The notes beneath the pieces were generated by a model. That model ran no database searches, had not been told where the DNA came from, and saw only the letters and a program-made list of their open reading frames with translations. Below are positions 1 through 7,910 of a DNA stretch of 46,825 nucleotides, piece by piece. The translations under genes and the position numbers were made by a program. Every line of letters begins with the position of its first letter. The stretch's first letter is position 1. Source of the stretch: Opitutia bacterium UBA4506 (lineage in GTDB: Bacteria > Verrucomicrobiota > Verrucomicrobiia > Opitutales > Puniceicoccaceae). Where the stretch lies: the NCBI GenBank assembly GCA_002388665.1, contig DGMY01000064.1, positions 1 through 46,825 of the forward strand, in the 5' to 3' direction.

Positions 1-185
1 AAACCCGTTCTCCTTTATGCTCGAGTGGGGGGAAAGGAGAACCGACTTTCTTGTCCGTCGCGTGTTGTATGGGGTGCGGTGGACGGGATAAACGGGTTGG
101 AAAACCCGTTCTCCTTTATGCTTGGGTTGTGGGGAAGGAGACCGACTTTCTTGTCCGTTGTGTGTGGATGATGTGGCCCGATAAG
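1..185. repeat. Two tandem copies of a ~101-bp hairpin-bearing intergenic repeat
   Basis: The 20-mer beginning AAACCCGTTCTCC occurs at 1 and again at 102, and similarity continues for roughly 60 bases to a shared GACTTTCTTGTCCGT. Copy 1 holds a perfect 10-bp inverted repeat (GTTCTCCTTT at 7-16, AAAGGAGAAC at 33-42). Copy 2 has the same stem with a bulge. Between the copies, AACGGGTT (91-98) faces AAACCCGTT (102-110) as a further short hairpin. Copy 1 starts at the window edge, so the array may continue outside. It lies downstream of the 3' end of the minus-strand hydrolase, so it could also affect transcript ends. No coding potential is seen in 1-231. Confidence 0.6.
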
Positions 186-231
186 AGTTGATACGTGCGT
201 ATATGTGGTTTCCGGTTGGGCGGCCGCTCAC

Positions 232-3200
232 TCAGTTGATGCTCGTGACTGTGATGGGGTTGGTGGTGTAGATGAAGATGGGGGCGCCGGAAATTGGTAG
301 GGATAGGGAGCCGTTTTGTGCGTCTGCGTGGCTTATGCTTCCGTCGATACCAATGATCTTTGCGGTTGGATCAGTTGTCGAAAAATTTGCGGTGCGGGTG
401 ACTTCGTCTGCGGCCCAGATCGAAGTGATGTAGACTCCTTCGTTTGAGTCATAGAACCGGTATCCGTAATTGGGGTTGGCGATTCCGGAGAGGTCGGAGT
501 CGTAGACCGCATTGGAGAGGATACGGCTGAGGATATAGTAACCGTAGTAGGCAGGTTTTAGGGTGCCGTCCCACTCGATGATTCCGAAGTTGTGCTCGAT
601 GTTGGAAGGGTTCGTTCCGTTGTCTTGGAAGTTGTGCCAGTAGATGGCGCTGATGTCTTTCGACGCTGCCAGCATGTAGGCCCGGGCGAGATAGTTTCGT
701 TGGGTGATGTCGTCGATGCCCCGGAGATAGGAGCCTCCTCCGACGTAGGTACTCCAGCCGAGTTCGGTAAAGACGATCGGTTTGTTGGAATCGCCATGGC
801 TGGCCATCAAGGCACGGAGGGTGTCGATTTTGTCGAGGAGGGCTTCGGGGACGCCGGGGAGAAGCCCGGTTGGGTGCGGATCGGCATATTTGCAATAGGC
901 GTGAACATCCATGACGTCGAAGTAGGTCTTCACCAGCGCGCCGTTTTGGCCGTCCGCATTGTAGAAATCCTCAAGCCAACTGAGACCGGCGGTGTTGGTG
1001 TCACCGAGGGCGGGTTCGAAGAGTAGGTTTCGGCTGTCTGCGGCCTTTAGGGCGGCGTGGTTGGCGCTGATTGTGTTGGTGGTGGCAACGACGTCCCGAT
1101 TGGCGAGGTCCGGTTCGTTGAAACTCGAGAAGGACCACACTCCCCAGCCGTTGTCGAAGGATAGTTTACTCGGATTGTTGTAGAAGAGATGGAATGAGAT
1201 GCTGCGCCTTCCGTACTGGTCCATGACGGGGCCGTCGTGATTGAACCATCGATTCTTTTGGATGCCGTCGATCGGGCGAAGAAGGTCGGCCTTCATCAAC
1301 ATGTTTGTCCACTCGTCGCTATGATTCTCGTAGTCACCGGCTCCATACGCTGGGTCGTTTATGTTGAATAGGTTGGCCAGGGTTCCGTTCGTATTCAGGG
1401 CGGGTGGAGTGGTCAGTTGCAGCGGGGTGACATCCTGTCTTTCTGTCCCGCTACTGGTCACGGGGGTGATGGCGATGTAGTAGGTGGTCTCGGGCTCCAA
1501 TGGGAATACTGAAGCGGCTTTTGCCTTTTGTGCCTTTGATCCGGTACTGATGGTGCGGAAAGGGTTTATGCCCGATACGTCGGTGAATGGCGTGGTTTCG
1601 AGGTAGAGCTTGTACTGGTCTACGTCGTTGACCACATGATTGTAGTCGGTCCATTCCAAGAACAGTTTGCTATAGTTCTTTAGGCGAGTGTTGACCGAGA
1701 CCTGGTCGGGCGTGCTGTTCACGGTAAGACTGGTGTCGTAGGGTAGGGTGCCCCAAACTGCGATTTCGCCGATGACGAGTTGGGTGGAATCATTGGCATT
1801 GTGGAGAATGATTTTCACATAGCGGGCATTCTTTCCCGTAATTCCGCTGGTCAGGGTGTTGGCCATACCATTGGTGCTTCGACTGTTCGGATTGGCGGTG
1901 TATCCGAGCGACGTATAGTCCGTTCCATTCGTACTGATCTGGACCTCGTACCCGTCCATGTATCTGGTGCTGTCGGCGATCGTCCAGACATCGATCTCGC
2001 CAATGTCGTAGATCTCTTTCAGGTCGAAGCGAACGGTGGCGTATTGGCCTTCAAACCCTGTGGAACTGCTCGAAACAAAAGGCGCACCGGTTTGGAGGTC
2101 GGAGCCGTCGGTCAGATCGGCGTGGCCTCCGAGCCCGTCGTTTGTGTCGTCATTATCGGAGTTGATCAGGCTGCTGTCGGTACTGAAAGGCTGGGAAGTC
2201 TGCCAAGTGTAGGTCGCACCGGTGTTGATGCTCAGCATGGAGGTGTTGTAGGTTCCTGTGGGGTGAAGGTGGTTGTCGCTGAGGAGGGCGATGGGGCCCT
2301 CGGGATCTGGTGCGCGTCCGATGATCACTACCTCACCCAAGGACGCCGTGTAGGACCAGTTGCCGAGGTAGTCGAGAGGACGTTCTTCGATGGAGACCTT
2401 CACGTAGCGACCGCTCTTGGATTGGCTGGGCGAGTGGGTAGCCGGGATAATGGTCTCTGTGGACGGGTAGGGAACGATTGAACTTCCGAATGAGGAGAAG
2501 CTGACACCATCGGAACTGATTGCAGATGTGACCTTTTTGATCTGCGTCCCGGCGCCACCGAGGACCCACGTGTCAATCGCTTCAACATCGCATTCCACGC
2601 CCAAGTCAAAGACCGTACTGACTAAGGTGATCCCGGACGTGTTTCCCAGATACACCATCTCGGCCGGATCGATGCTGGCCAGATCTCCCGATAGCAATTT
2701 GAGGTTGTTGGGATCGTTCGTTACCTCATCGCCGCCGGTGTATACCGGGTCTTGATAGGTGTAGGTGACGCCAGGCCTCGGCGTCGAATAGTCCTCGAAG
2801 CTGCCGTAGTTCTGAAAGTCTTCGGACGACGAGAATGAGTTTCCGCTTAGAATTGTCGACGCTCCCAACGGAGGGATGAGTGGCTCCTCGGACTCGGGAG
2901 AAGTTCCGAGAATGACGATCTCGCCGAGAGAAACCCGGTACGACCAGTCTCCAGTGTAGTCCAACGTCTTCTCTTCAACGATCACCCGAACGTAGCGGCA
3001 ACTGGCGGGGGTGCTGGTGCCTTGGGTGATCTTTTCCACGGATTCGCCTGTGGGATAGGGGGGATACTTGGTTCCCAGGTGCGTGTAGGAAGATCCGTCC
3101 AGACTGACGGAGTAGGTCATTTTCTTAATCTGGGAATCGAGCCCAGAGAGAATCCAAGTGTCGATTGACTCGACCTCACACTCCACCCCCAGATCGAAGA

Positions 3201-3555
3201 TGACCGTGAATTGGGTCACTCCGGAACTGTTTCCGATAAACAGCATGTCCGCTGAATCGGTGCTGCTCACCGAACCACTGATGAGCTTGGAATTTGATCC
3301 GTCGTTCGTGACCTCGTGGCCTCCCGTGTAGACTGGATTCTCGTAAGTGTATGAGACCGACGTGCGGGGATAGTTGTAAAACTCGAAGCTACTGTAGTGC
3401 TGCGAATCGGTGGATGAGGAGAACTGATTTCCGCTCAGAATCTGAAGGTTTTGCGCCTTCATCGCGGGCGTGAGAATGGCGAAAAGAATCACCATCCAAA
3501 TGAGGCTCAGTTTGTATGTGGGTATACTCGAAGACAGGCAGGTCTGTGTGGGCAT
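232..3555 (-). CDS. Secreted modular glycoside hydrolase (clan GH-A-like) with three discoidin-like domains
   Basis: About 1107 residues from the start chosen at 3555. An upstream in-frame start at 3759 would add 68 Pro/Arg-rich residues before the obvious signal peptide, so it is rejected. The signal peptide is residues 1-34, with a hydrophobic run ending in ALTP/AMKA-like sequence. Residues ~36-220 and ~235-415 are two close copies of a discoidin (F5/8 type C)-like module; a third, divergent copy spans ~425-603. A fibronectin III-like segment follows (~612-716), then a hydrolase domain (~725-1050). Candidate acid/base Glu814 lies in FNEPD and candidate nucleophile Glu931 in FTELGWS, the paired arrangement of clan GH-A enzymes (GH39/GH5-like). 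The protein is probably exported and binds and cleaves a polysaccharide. The exact GH family and substrate cannot be assigned by eye. The gene stands alone, ahead of a GH2 gene on the same strand. Confidence 0.75.
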   Translation of the reverse strand: MPTQTCLSSSIPTYKLSLIWMVILFAILTPAMKAQNLQILSGNQFSSSTDSQHYSSFEFYNYPRTSVSYTYENPVYTGGHEVTNDGSNSKLISGSVSSTDSADMLFIGNSSGVTQFTVIFDLGVECEVESIDTWILSGLDSQIKKMTYSVSLDGSSYTHLGTKYPPYPTGESVEKITQGTSTPASCRYVRVIVEEKTLDYTGDWSYRVSLGEIVILGTSPESEEPLIPPLGASTILSGNSFSSSEDFQNYGSFEDYSTPRPGVTYTYQDPVYTGGDEVTNDPNNLKLLSGDLASIDPAEMVYLGNTSGITLVSTVFDLGVECDVEAIDTWVLGGAGTQIKKVTSAISSDGVSFSSFGSSIVPYPSTETIIPATHSPSQSKSGRYVKVSIEERPLDYLGNWSYTASLGEVVIIGRAPDPEGPIALLSDNHLHPTGTYNTSMLSINTGATYTWQTSQPFSTDSSLINSDNDDTNDGLGGHADLTDGSDLQTGAPFVSSSSTGFEGQYATVRFDLKEIYDIGEIDVWTIADSTRYMDGYEVQISTNGTDYTSLGYTANPNSRSTNGMANTLTSGITGKNARYVKIILHNANDSTQLVIGEIAVWGTLPYDTSLTVNSTPDQVSVNTRLKNYSKLFLEWTDYNHVVNDVDQYKLYLETTPFTDVSGINPFRTISTGSKAQKAKAASVFPLEPETTYYIAITPVTSSGTERQDVTPLQLTTPPALNTNGTLANLFNINDPAYGAGDYENHSDEWTNMLMKADLLRPIDGIQKNRWFNHDGPVMDQYGRRSISFHLFYNNPSKLSFDNGWGVWSFSSFNEPDLANRDVVATTNTISANHAALKAADSRNLLFEPALGDTNTAGLSWLEDFYNADGQNGALVKTYFDVMDVHAYCKYADPHPTGLLPGVPEALLDKIDTLRALMASHGDSNKPIVFTELGWSTYVGGGSYLRGIDDITQRNYLARAYMLAASKDISAIYWHNFQDNGTNPSNIEHNFGIIEWDGTLKPAYYGYYILSRILSNAVYDSDLSGIANPNYGYRFYDSNEGVYITSIWAADEVTRTANFSTTDPTAKIIGIDGSISHADAQNGSLSLPISGAPIFIYTTNPITVTSIN

Positions 3556-3727
3556 CGATCGATTGGGGTTGGGGAGATGCTTCTCCCGATTTGGGGTGGG
3601 GTGCGGAAGCGTAATTACCGAATTGGCAAATAGGGTTCGCCGCTTGGGAAAGTGGAATGCTGAAATTTGGGGGTGGTGTTCGCTGGTGTTCGGGGGAGGA
3701 ACAGGGGAAACAGTGGGGGGTGATAAA

Positions 3728-3754
3728 TTACGAAAACGAAATCGTAAGTTACGA
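3728..3754. promoter_or_regulatory. Operator-like inverted repeat TTACGA-N8-TCGTAA plus third half-site
   Basis: TTACGA at 3728-3733 and TCGTAA at 3742-3747 form a perfect 6-bp inverted repeat with an 8-bp AT-rich spacer. A third TTACGA half-site lies at 3749-3754. It is about 170 bp upstream of the secreted hydrolase start, in an AT-rich patch of an otherwise GC-rich region, as expected for a dimeric repressor or activator site. No regulator can be matched to it. Confidence 0.35.
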
Positions 3755-3932
3755 AACAAATGAGAGGAAAATAGGAACTAGTCAAACGAAAACTGGAATT
3801 CGGGTGCGAAGGGCGCGTTCGTCTTCGCTGGATTCCCGGTTGGGCAGCCGGTATCGCCCGACCCGTTACGATGGACGGAGAGGTGAACCGGACCTAGCTA
3901 CCGCGGAGGCGCTTGCGGGAAGTCATCCCACG

Positions 3933-3956
3933 CGCCCGCGGAGGCGTCCGCGGGCG
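3933..3956 (-). terminator. GC-rich hairpin downstream of the GH2 gene
   Basis: CGCCCGCGGA and TCCGCGGGCG are a perfect 10-bp stem with a 4-base GGCG loop, about 30 bases past the GH2 stop codon. No T-tract follows on the minus strand, so it may be a REP-like element or a 3'-end stabilising stem instead of a true intrinsic terminator. Confidence 0.4.
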
Positions 3957-3986
3957 GGGAGTGCTCGCTGTCGGGCGCGGGTTGTT

Positions 3987-5675
3987 TCAATCGCCGCGGA
4001 AGACTTCCTTTACGGCCTTGTAGGCCATTTTGGGGCGGCGGTATTCATCCAGAGTACCTTTATTATTGAAAGCCCGCGGACGTGAGAGGGCGCGGCCGGA
4101 CGAGTAGGTGCGACCGTCGCAATACTGCCAGAGAGTTACACCGGCAATTTTGTCATCACTGACGACGCGCTGGCAGACGGTCTTCAGGTAGTCGGCTTGG
4201 TATTCTTCGGTCCAGTGGGCGTTGTGAGGATCGTGCCATCCGTAGATGGCTCCGGCGCCGATTTCGCTGATGATAAACGGCTTGCTGTCCTGCTCAACTG
4301 AGCTCAAGTGGCCCTGGATCTTGTCGATACGGGAATTGATCTCGTCGAGCGGTCTCACCTCTTCGACATCCTCGGCATACCAAGCGGGGTAGGTGTTTAC
4401 GCTGACAATATCGCAAAAATCGAGACAGAGATCGTCCAGAGGGAACATGGTGGCAAAAGTCACGGGACGGGAAGGATCCAGATCGTGGCAAAGCTGGTAG
4501 AGTTCCCGGTAGAGGGGGACCGCGTAGCTCTTGTTGCTGGCTCCCTCATTGAGGTGTCCCCACATGATGACGGAAGGGTGATTGATGCTCTTCTCGATCA
4601 TCAATTCGGTTTGCTTGAGCTGCCCGGAATGGAAAGCGGGATTGGTGAAATCGGGTTCGCGGTTTCCCCAACCCAGCGTTTCTTCGAAGACGTAGAATCC
4701 GAGCTCGTCACAGAGATCGAGAAAATCCGGGTCCTGTGGATAGTGGCTCCCCCGAATGAAGTTGCAGCCGAGATCTTTCAGAATCTGGAGATCCTGAACA
4801 TGCTGAGAAAGTGGGATGACCGGGCCGGTCTGTGGATGGGCTTCGTGACGGCAGTAGCCGAGAAGCTGGGTGGGTTTTCCATTGATGAGAACCTGCCCGG
4901 ACTCTGTCGAAATCGTGCGGAAGCCGACTCGGCAGATGTAGTCGTCATCTTTGGTCGCGAATCGAATGGTGTGAAGGTTTGGAGTCTCGGCAGACCAAGG
5001 TTTCGCATCGGGGACTGTGACGGTCGCTGTGGCTTGACCGTTCGAAACGGTGAGGGTTTGTGATTCCAGGGCCGAGCCATCGACTGACACCTCGACGGGA
5101 ACCTCTCCAGACTCGATGCCCTCGAACTGGAAGGACGCCGATACCTTGCCGGTAGACACATCGCCTGGAAGGAGTCTCACGTTTTTGAAGTAGAGAGCCG
5201 GGACCACGTGGAGTTCGACCGAGCGATAGATTCCTCCGTATGCGTAGAAATCGTAGAAATTGTGTTGGAGTGGGACCCTCTGCGTGTCGTATCGATTGTC
5301 GTTTAATACGACAAGTTCACGGGTCGTAGATGCTGAAGCTGGGACCTGGATATCGACCTGGCTGTAGGGGAGGGCGAATGTTTCGACCTCCTGCCCGTCA
5401 ACAAAGACCCTGTTCCACATTCCGGTGCCGCGAAACCGGAGAAAAGAAGTCGTGTTGGCCGGGACCTGGAACTCGGTCCGGTAGGCTGCGGTTCCCCGCT
5501 TGCCGGCGTAGGCCGGGAAGGTGTCCCAGGCGGAGGGAACTGGAAGTTTATCTGTATAAGTCAGGTTTTGGGGAAAACGTTTTTCGGGTTCTTCTGCGGT
5601 ACCGAGAAATTGAAAGTCCCAAAGTCCATCGAGGAGGGTTGTTTTGCGTAACAGGTGTTGTGAGTACAGGGGCAT
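3987..5675 (-). CDS. GH2 beta-glucuronidase, cytoplasmic
   Basis: A 562-residue GH2 enzyme that would release D-glucuronic acid (or a related uronate) from beta-linked oligosaccharides. The order is the usual one: N-terminal jelly-roll sugar-binding domain (~1-160), immunoglobulin-like domain (~162-255) and C-terminal TIM barrel (~262-560). The acid/base is Glu377 in HLNEG and the nucleophile Glu471 in ISEIGAG. FNNKG at 536-540 supplies an N-x-K (Asn537, Lys539) like the carboxylate-recognition motif of E. coli GusA, which favours glucuronidase over galactosidase. Length is close to GusA (603 residues). No signal peptide is seen, so substrate would need to be imported. No clear Shine-Dalgarno precedes the start. 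A beta-galactosidase-like specificity is the main alternative. Confidence 0.85.
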   Translation of the reverse strand: MPLYSQHLLRKTTLLDGLWDFQFLGTAEEPEKRFPQNLTYTDKLPVPSAWDTFPAYAGKRGTAAYRTEFQVPANTTSFLRFRGTGMWNRVFVDGQEVETFALPYSQVDIQVPASASTTRELVVLNDNRYDTQRVPLQHNFYDFYAYGGIYRSVELHVVPALYFKNVRLLPGDVSTGKVSASFQFEGIESGEVPVEVSVDGSALESQTLTVSNGQATATVTVPDAKPWSAETPNLHTIRFATKDDDYICRVGFRTISTESGQVLINGKPTQLLGYCRHEAHPQTGPVIPLSQHVQDLQILKDLGCNFIRGSHYPQDPDFLDLCDELGFYVFEETLGWGNREPDFTNPAFHSGQLKQTELMIEKSINHPSVIMWGHLNEGASNKSYAVPLYRELYQLCHDLDPSRPVTFATMFPLDDLCLDFCDIVSVNTYPAWYAEDVEEVRPLDEINSRIDKIQGHLSSVEQDSKPFIISEIGAGAIYGWHDPHNAHWTEEYQADYLKTVCQRVVSDDKIAGVTLWQYCDGRTYSSGRALSRPRAFNNKGTLDEYRRPKMAYKAVKEVFRGD

Positions 5676-5913
5676 TGTGCAGTTCGATTGATTGGATTTG
5701 TTCTATGGGAAATGGTCGGATCTATTCGTTTTGAGAGCCATATCCCGGACGACCGTATCCTCTTTCTGGGTCGAACTTCAAGCTTTGAGGGGCCGCGTCT
5801 TGAATCCATCGCCGATTCCCGGTGGTAGAGCTTGGTGGCCCTTGGAGTATTGGCTCTCCGCCGGGCTCACATCCCGCGGGAGGAGGTGGCCCTAGTGGCC
5901 CTCTGGCCCACCT

Positions 5914-6426
5914 TTATTCCTCTGGGTAGACCAAATCGTCATCAGTAAACAATTGTTGGTCGGGACCTGCTGAGCGGAGCGTAGTTTCTGAACTGCTCAC
6001 AGGATGAAATAGAAAGGGAGTGCCCCAGCGGTCGGTCAGCTCGCCCGACTCGTTGACAGCCGGGTGGTTGGGGGGGATGGCCGCCAGCTGCAGGCTGTTG
6101 TCTCCAGTGAGGACAGCCGTGAATTCCGCGTTGGTTCCGAGGGGGCGCGAGGGAAGGTCTTTGACGAACTGCCGGGTTTGAAAGAGGAGGGTATATACGA
6201 TCTCCAAATCTCTTTGGGCAGAATGGTCGGGGCGGTTGAGTGTGCGGGCGAGTGGTGAAGTCGGATTTCGGGGATCGGGCTCGGAGGGATCGTAGAAGCT
6301 CGGTGGAGGGGGCTTGAGTCTGCGAGTGGGTTCGGGGGCAGGCGGAGCGGTGTGACGCGTGTCGTAGAACCAAACTCCGGCGATCAGCGCGACTATCGCG
6401 ACTGCTATCCACAGACTGTGCTTCAT
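5914..6426 (-). CDS. Membrane-anchored pseudopilin-like protein, last gene of DUF1800/DUF1501 operon
   Basis: 170 residues. An N-terminal hydrophobic segment (~4-21) follows a short basic start, then comes a Pro-rich linker (~28-60). The C-terminal part has TDRWGTPFLF and a final SAGPDQQLFTDDDLV-type sequence. These resemble the C-terminal region of type II secretion major pseudopilins (GspG), where a DPWG-type motif is followed by a Gly-Asp-rich calcium-binding tail. The canonical prepilin peptidase site (Gly before Phe-Thr-Leu-x-Glu) is not seen, so it may be only a membrane-tethered relative. It starts 26 bases after the DUF1501 gene and is almost certainly co-transcribed. Function is unknown. 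Confidence 0.65.
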   Translation of the reverse strand: MKHSLWIAVAIVALIAGVWFYDTRHTAPPAPEPTRRLKPPPPSFYDPSEPDPRNPTSPLARTLNRPDHSAQRDLEIVYTLLFQTRQFVKDLPSRPLGTNAEFTAVLTGDNSLQLAAIPPNHPAVNESGELTDRWGTPFLFHPVSSSETTLRSAGPDQQLFTDDDLVYPEE

Positions 6427-6452
6427 CGTACTGATTCAGCGTATTCGAGATG

Positions 6453-7859
6453 CTAGGACAGATTCATGAACCCGAGAGGGCCCCCTGCCGCGGTAGGAGT
6501 GTAGAAGTTGGTCACATTGGGAAGAACGGTCGGCAGGTCTTGTGGGCTGACGCCGAACCAGAGGGCTAATTCGCCAAAGTAGGCATCTACTGACGTTGTG
6601 GGGATGAGACGCCCCCGACCGGTGTCCTGTAGATTTCCTTCGTATAGATCCGGGTACGTACCGTAGACCTGGCCTCCGTTGACTGCGCCGCCGACGATGA
6701 GGTGATTGCCGCCCCACGCGTGGTCGGAACCCGCACCATTGGAAGTCAACGTGCGTCCGAAATCGGATGCGGTAAACAGCGTTACGTTGTCCTGGGCGTT
6801 TATCTCGGCGAGGGCCGAGTAAAAGGCATCCACTGCCTGGCTGACGGCGGGCAGCATCGTTCCCATTGTCCCCAGAACCTCGTCATGATGATCCCAACCT
6901 CCTACCTGAACAAAGAAAGTCTGGCGATTCATTCCGAGAGCGCTGCGGGCCTGGATGGTTTGCGCGACCATTCGAAGTTGGTCGGCCAAATAATTGTCTT
7001 CCGGAAAGGCAGTTTCCAGGGTGGCGGACTCATCGATTGCGCTGGAAAACTCGGCATGGGCATCCATCGCACCCTTTCCCTTTTTGGCGAACGTGTTCAC
7101 GAAAAGGTTTTGATAGTCGTGGGTGAGCTGGCTATCGATCGCGGAGCTCATGGCGGGATTTACCCCCCAGGTTTCTTCGTAACGGGATCGACCGGTGGAA
7201 CCGCCCGGCGACACCACGTACTCGAAGACCTCGTTGCCGGACTGCCACGTGTTGTTCCCCGCAATCGAGATGTTCATCGAAATATTCTCGTTGTTGTTCA
7301 GGGAGTGGAGGAGATCGGCAGTTCGGCCACCCCAGCCGACGGAGGAAGTGTCTTGGGGGACGGACGTTTGCCACTGGCGAATCTGGTCCGCATGAGAGTA
7401 TAGGCCCAGCGGGAGAATGACTGATTCGGCTTGGTACTGTTCCTTCGTCGTCGGTTGAACAAGAGTACCCACATTGGCAATCCACGCGGCATTTCCCGCG
7501 TTACACAGCGCTTGAATTTCCGGCATGCCGCTATGGATGCCGAGATCCTTGCCGATGGACTGATTGAGGAGGAGGGGAAGAATCTCACCGTTGGCCTTGC
7601 TCAGCGCCAGATCTCCACGGATCGCCGCATACTCTGCGTATTCAGCATCTCCGTACGGAAGGAGCATATTGTAGGAGTCGCAGCCGCCAGCGAAAAATAA
7701 GCAAACCAAGGCCTTATAATCGCTGCCGGCAGGAACGCTCTGAGCGGCGGCCGTGTTGGCCATTCTGAGGTTTAACAAAGTCGAGAACAGGGCGGTTGAG
7801 CCGACGGCTGAGCAGCAGGCCTGTCCGATAAATTTGCGTCGGCTGATCAACTTACTCAT
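6453..7859 (-). CDS. DUF1501 protein, Tat-exported
   Basis: 468 residues. A twin-arginine motif SRRKFIG (6-12) and a hydrophobic stretch ending near Ala39 indicate Tat export of a folded protein, as is typical of the family. The body carries the sulfatase/phosphatase-fold-like features of DUF1501: GGCDSYNMLLP near 55, GGWDHHDE in the middle, and SDFGRTL followed by DHAWGGNHL towards the C terminus. These His/Asp clusters could bind metal. In Planctomycetes and Verrucomicrobia, DUF1501 is nearly always encoded beside DUF1800. Here the DUF1800 gene lies 51 bases upstream and the pseudopilin-like gene 26 bases downstream. The biochemical role is not established. Confidence 0.88.
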   Translation of the reverse strand: MSKLISRRKFIGQACCSAVGSTALFSTLLNLRMANTAAAQSVPAGSDYKALVCLFFAGGCDSYNMLLPYGDAEYAEYAAIRGDLALSKANGEILPLLLNQSIGKDLGIHSGMPEIQALCNAGNAAWIANVGTLVQPTTKEQYQAESVILPLGLYSHADQIRQWQTSVPQDTSSVGWGGRTADLLHSLNNNENISMNISIAGNNTWQSGNEVFEYVVSPGGSTGRSRYEETWGVNPAMSSAIDSQLTHDYQNLFVNTFAKKGKGAMDAHAEFSSAIDESATLETAFPEDNYLADQLRMVAQTIQARSALGMNRQTFFVQVGGWDHHDEVLGTMGTMLPAVSQAVDAFYSALAEINAQDNVTLFTASDFGRTLTSNGAGSDHAWGGNHLIVGGAVNGGQVYGTYPDLYEGNLQDTGRGRLIPTTSVDAYFGELALWFGVSPQDLPTVLPNVTNFYTPTAAGGPLGFMNLS

Positions 7860-7910
7860 AGGGTGCCTTGTTGTTGGTGATGGGAAGAGGTGAACACGGC
7901 GCGGGAACTC

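Larger units (their letters stand above)
3556..3986. other. 431-bp intergenic region, no gene
   Basis: This lies between the 3' end of the GH2 gene and the start of the secreted hydrolase, both on the minus strand. It holds a TTACGA operator-like cluster (3728-3754) and a GC-rich 10-bp hairpin (3933-3956). Reading frames crossing it on the plus strand have low-complexity composition and no recognisable domain. I cannot place a convincing -35/-10 promoter. Confidence 0.5.

Noticed and set aside
5880..5910. Possible terminator after the pseudopilin-like gene (AGGTGG...CCACCT)
   Set aside because: The stem has a bulge and no T-tract on the minus strand; the T-rich side faces the wrong way.
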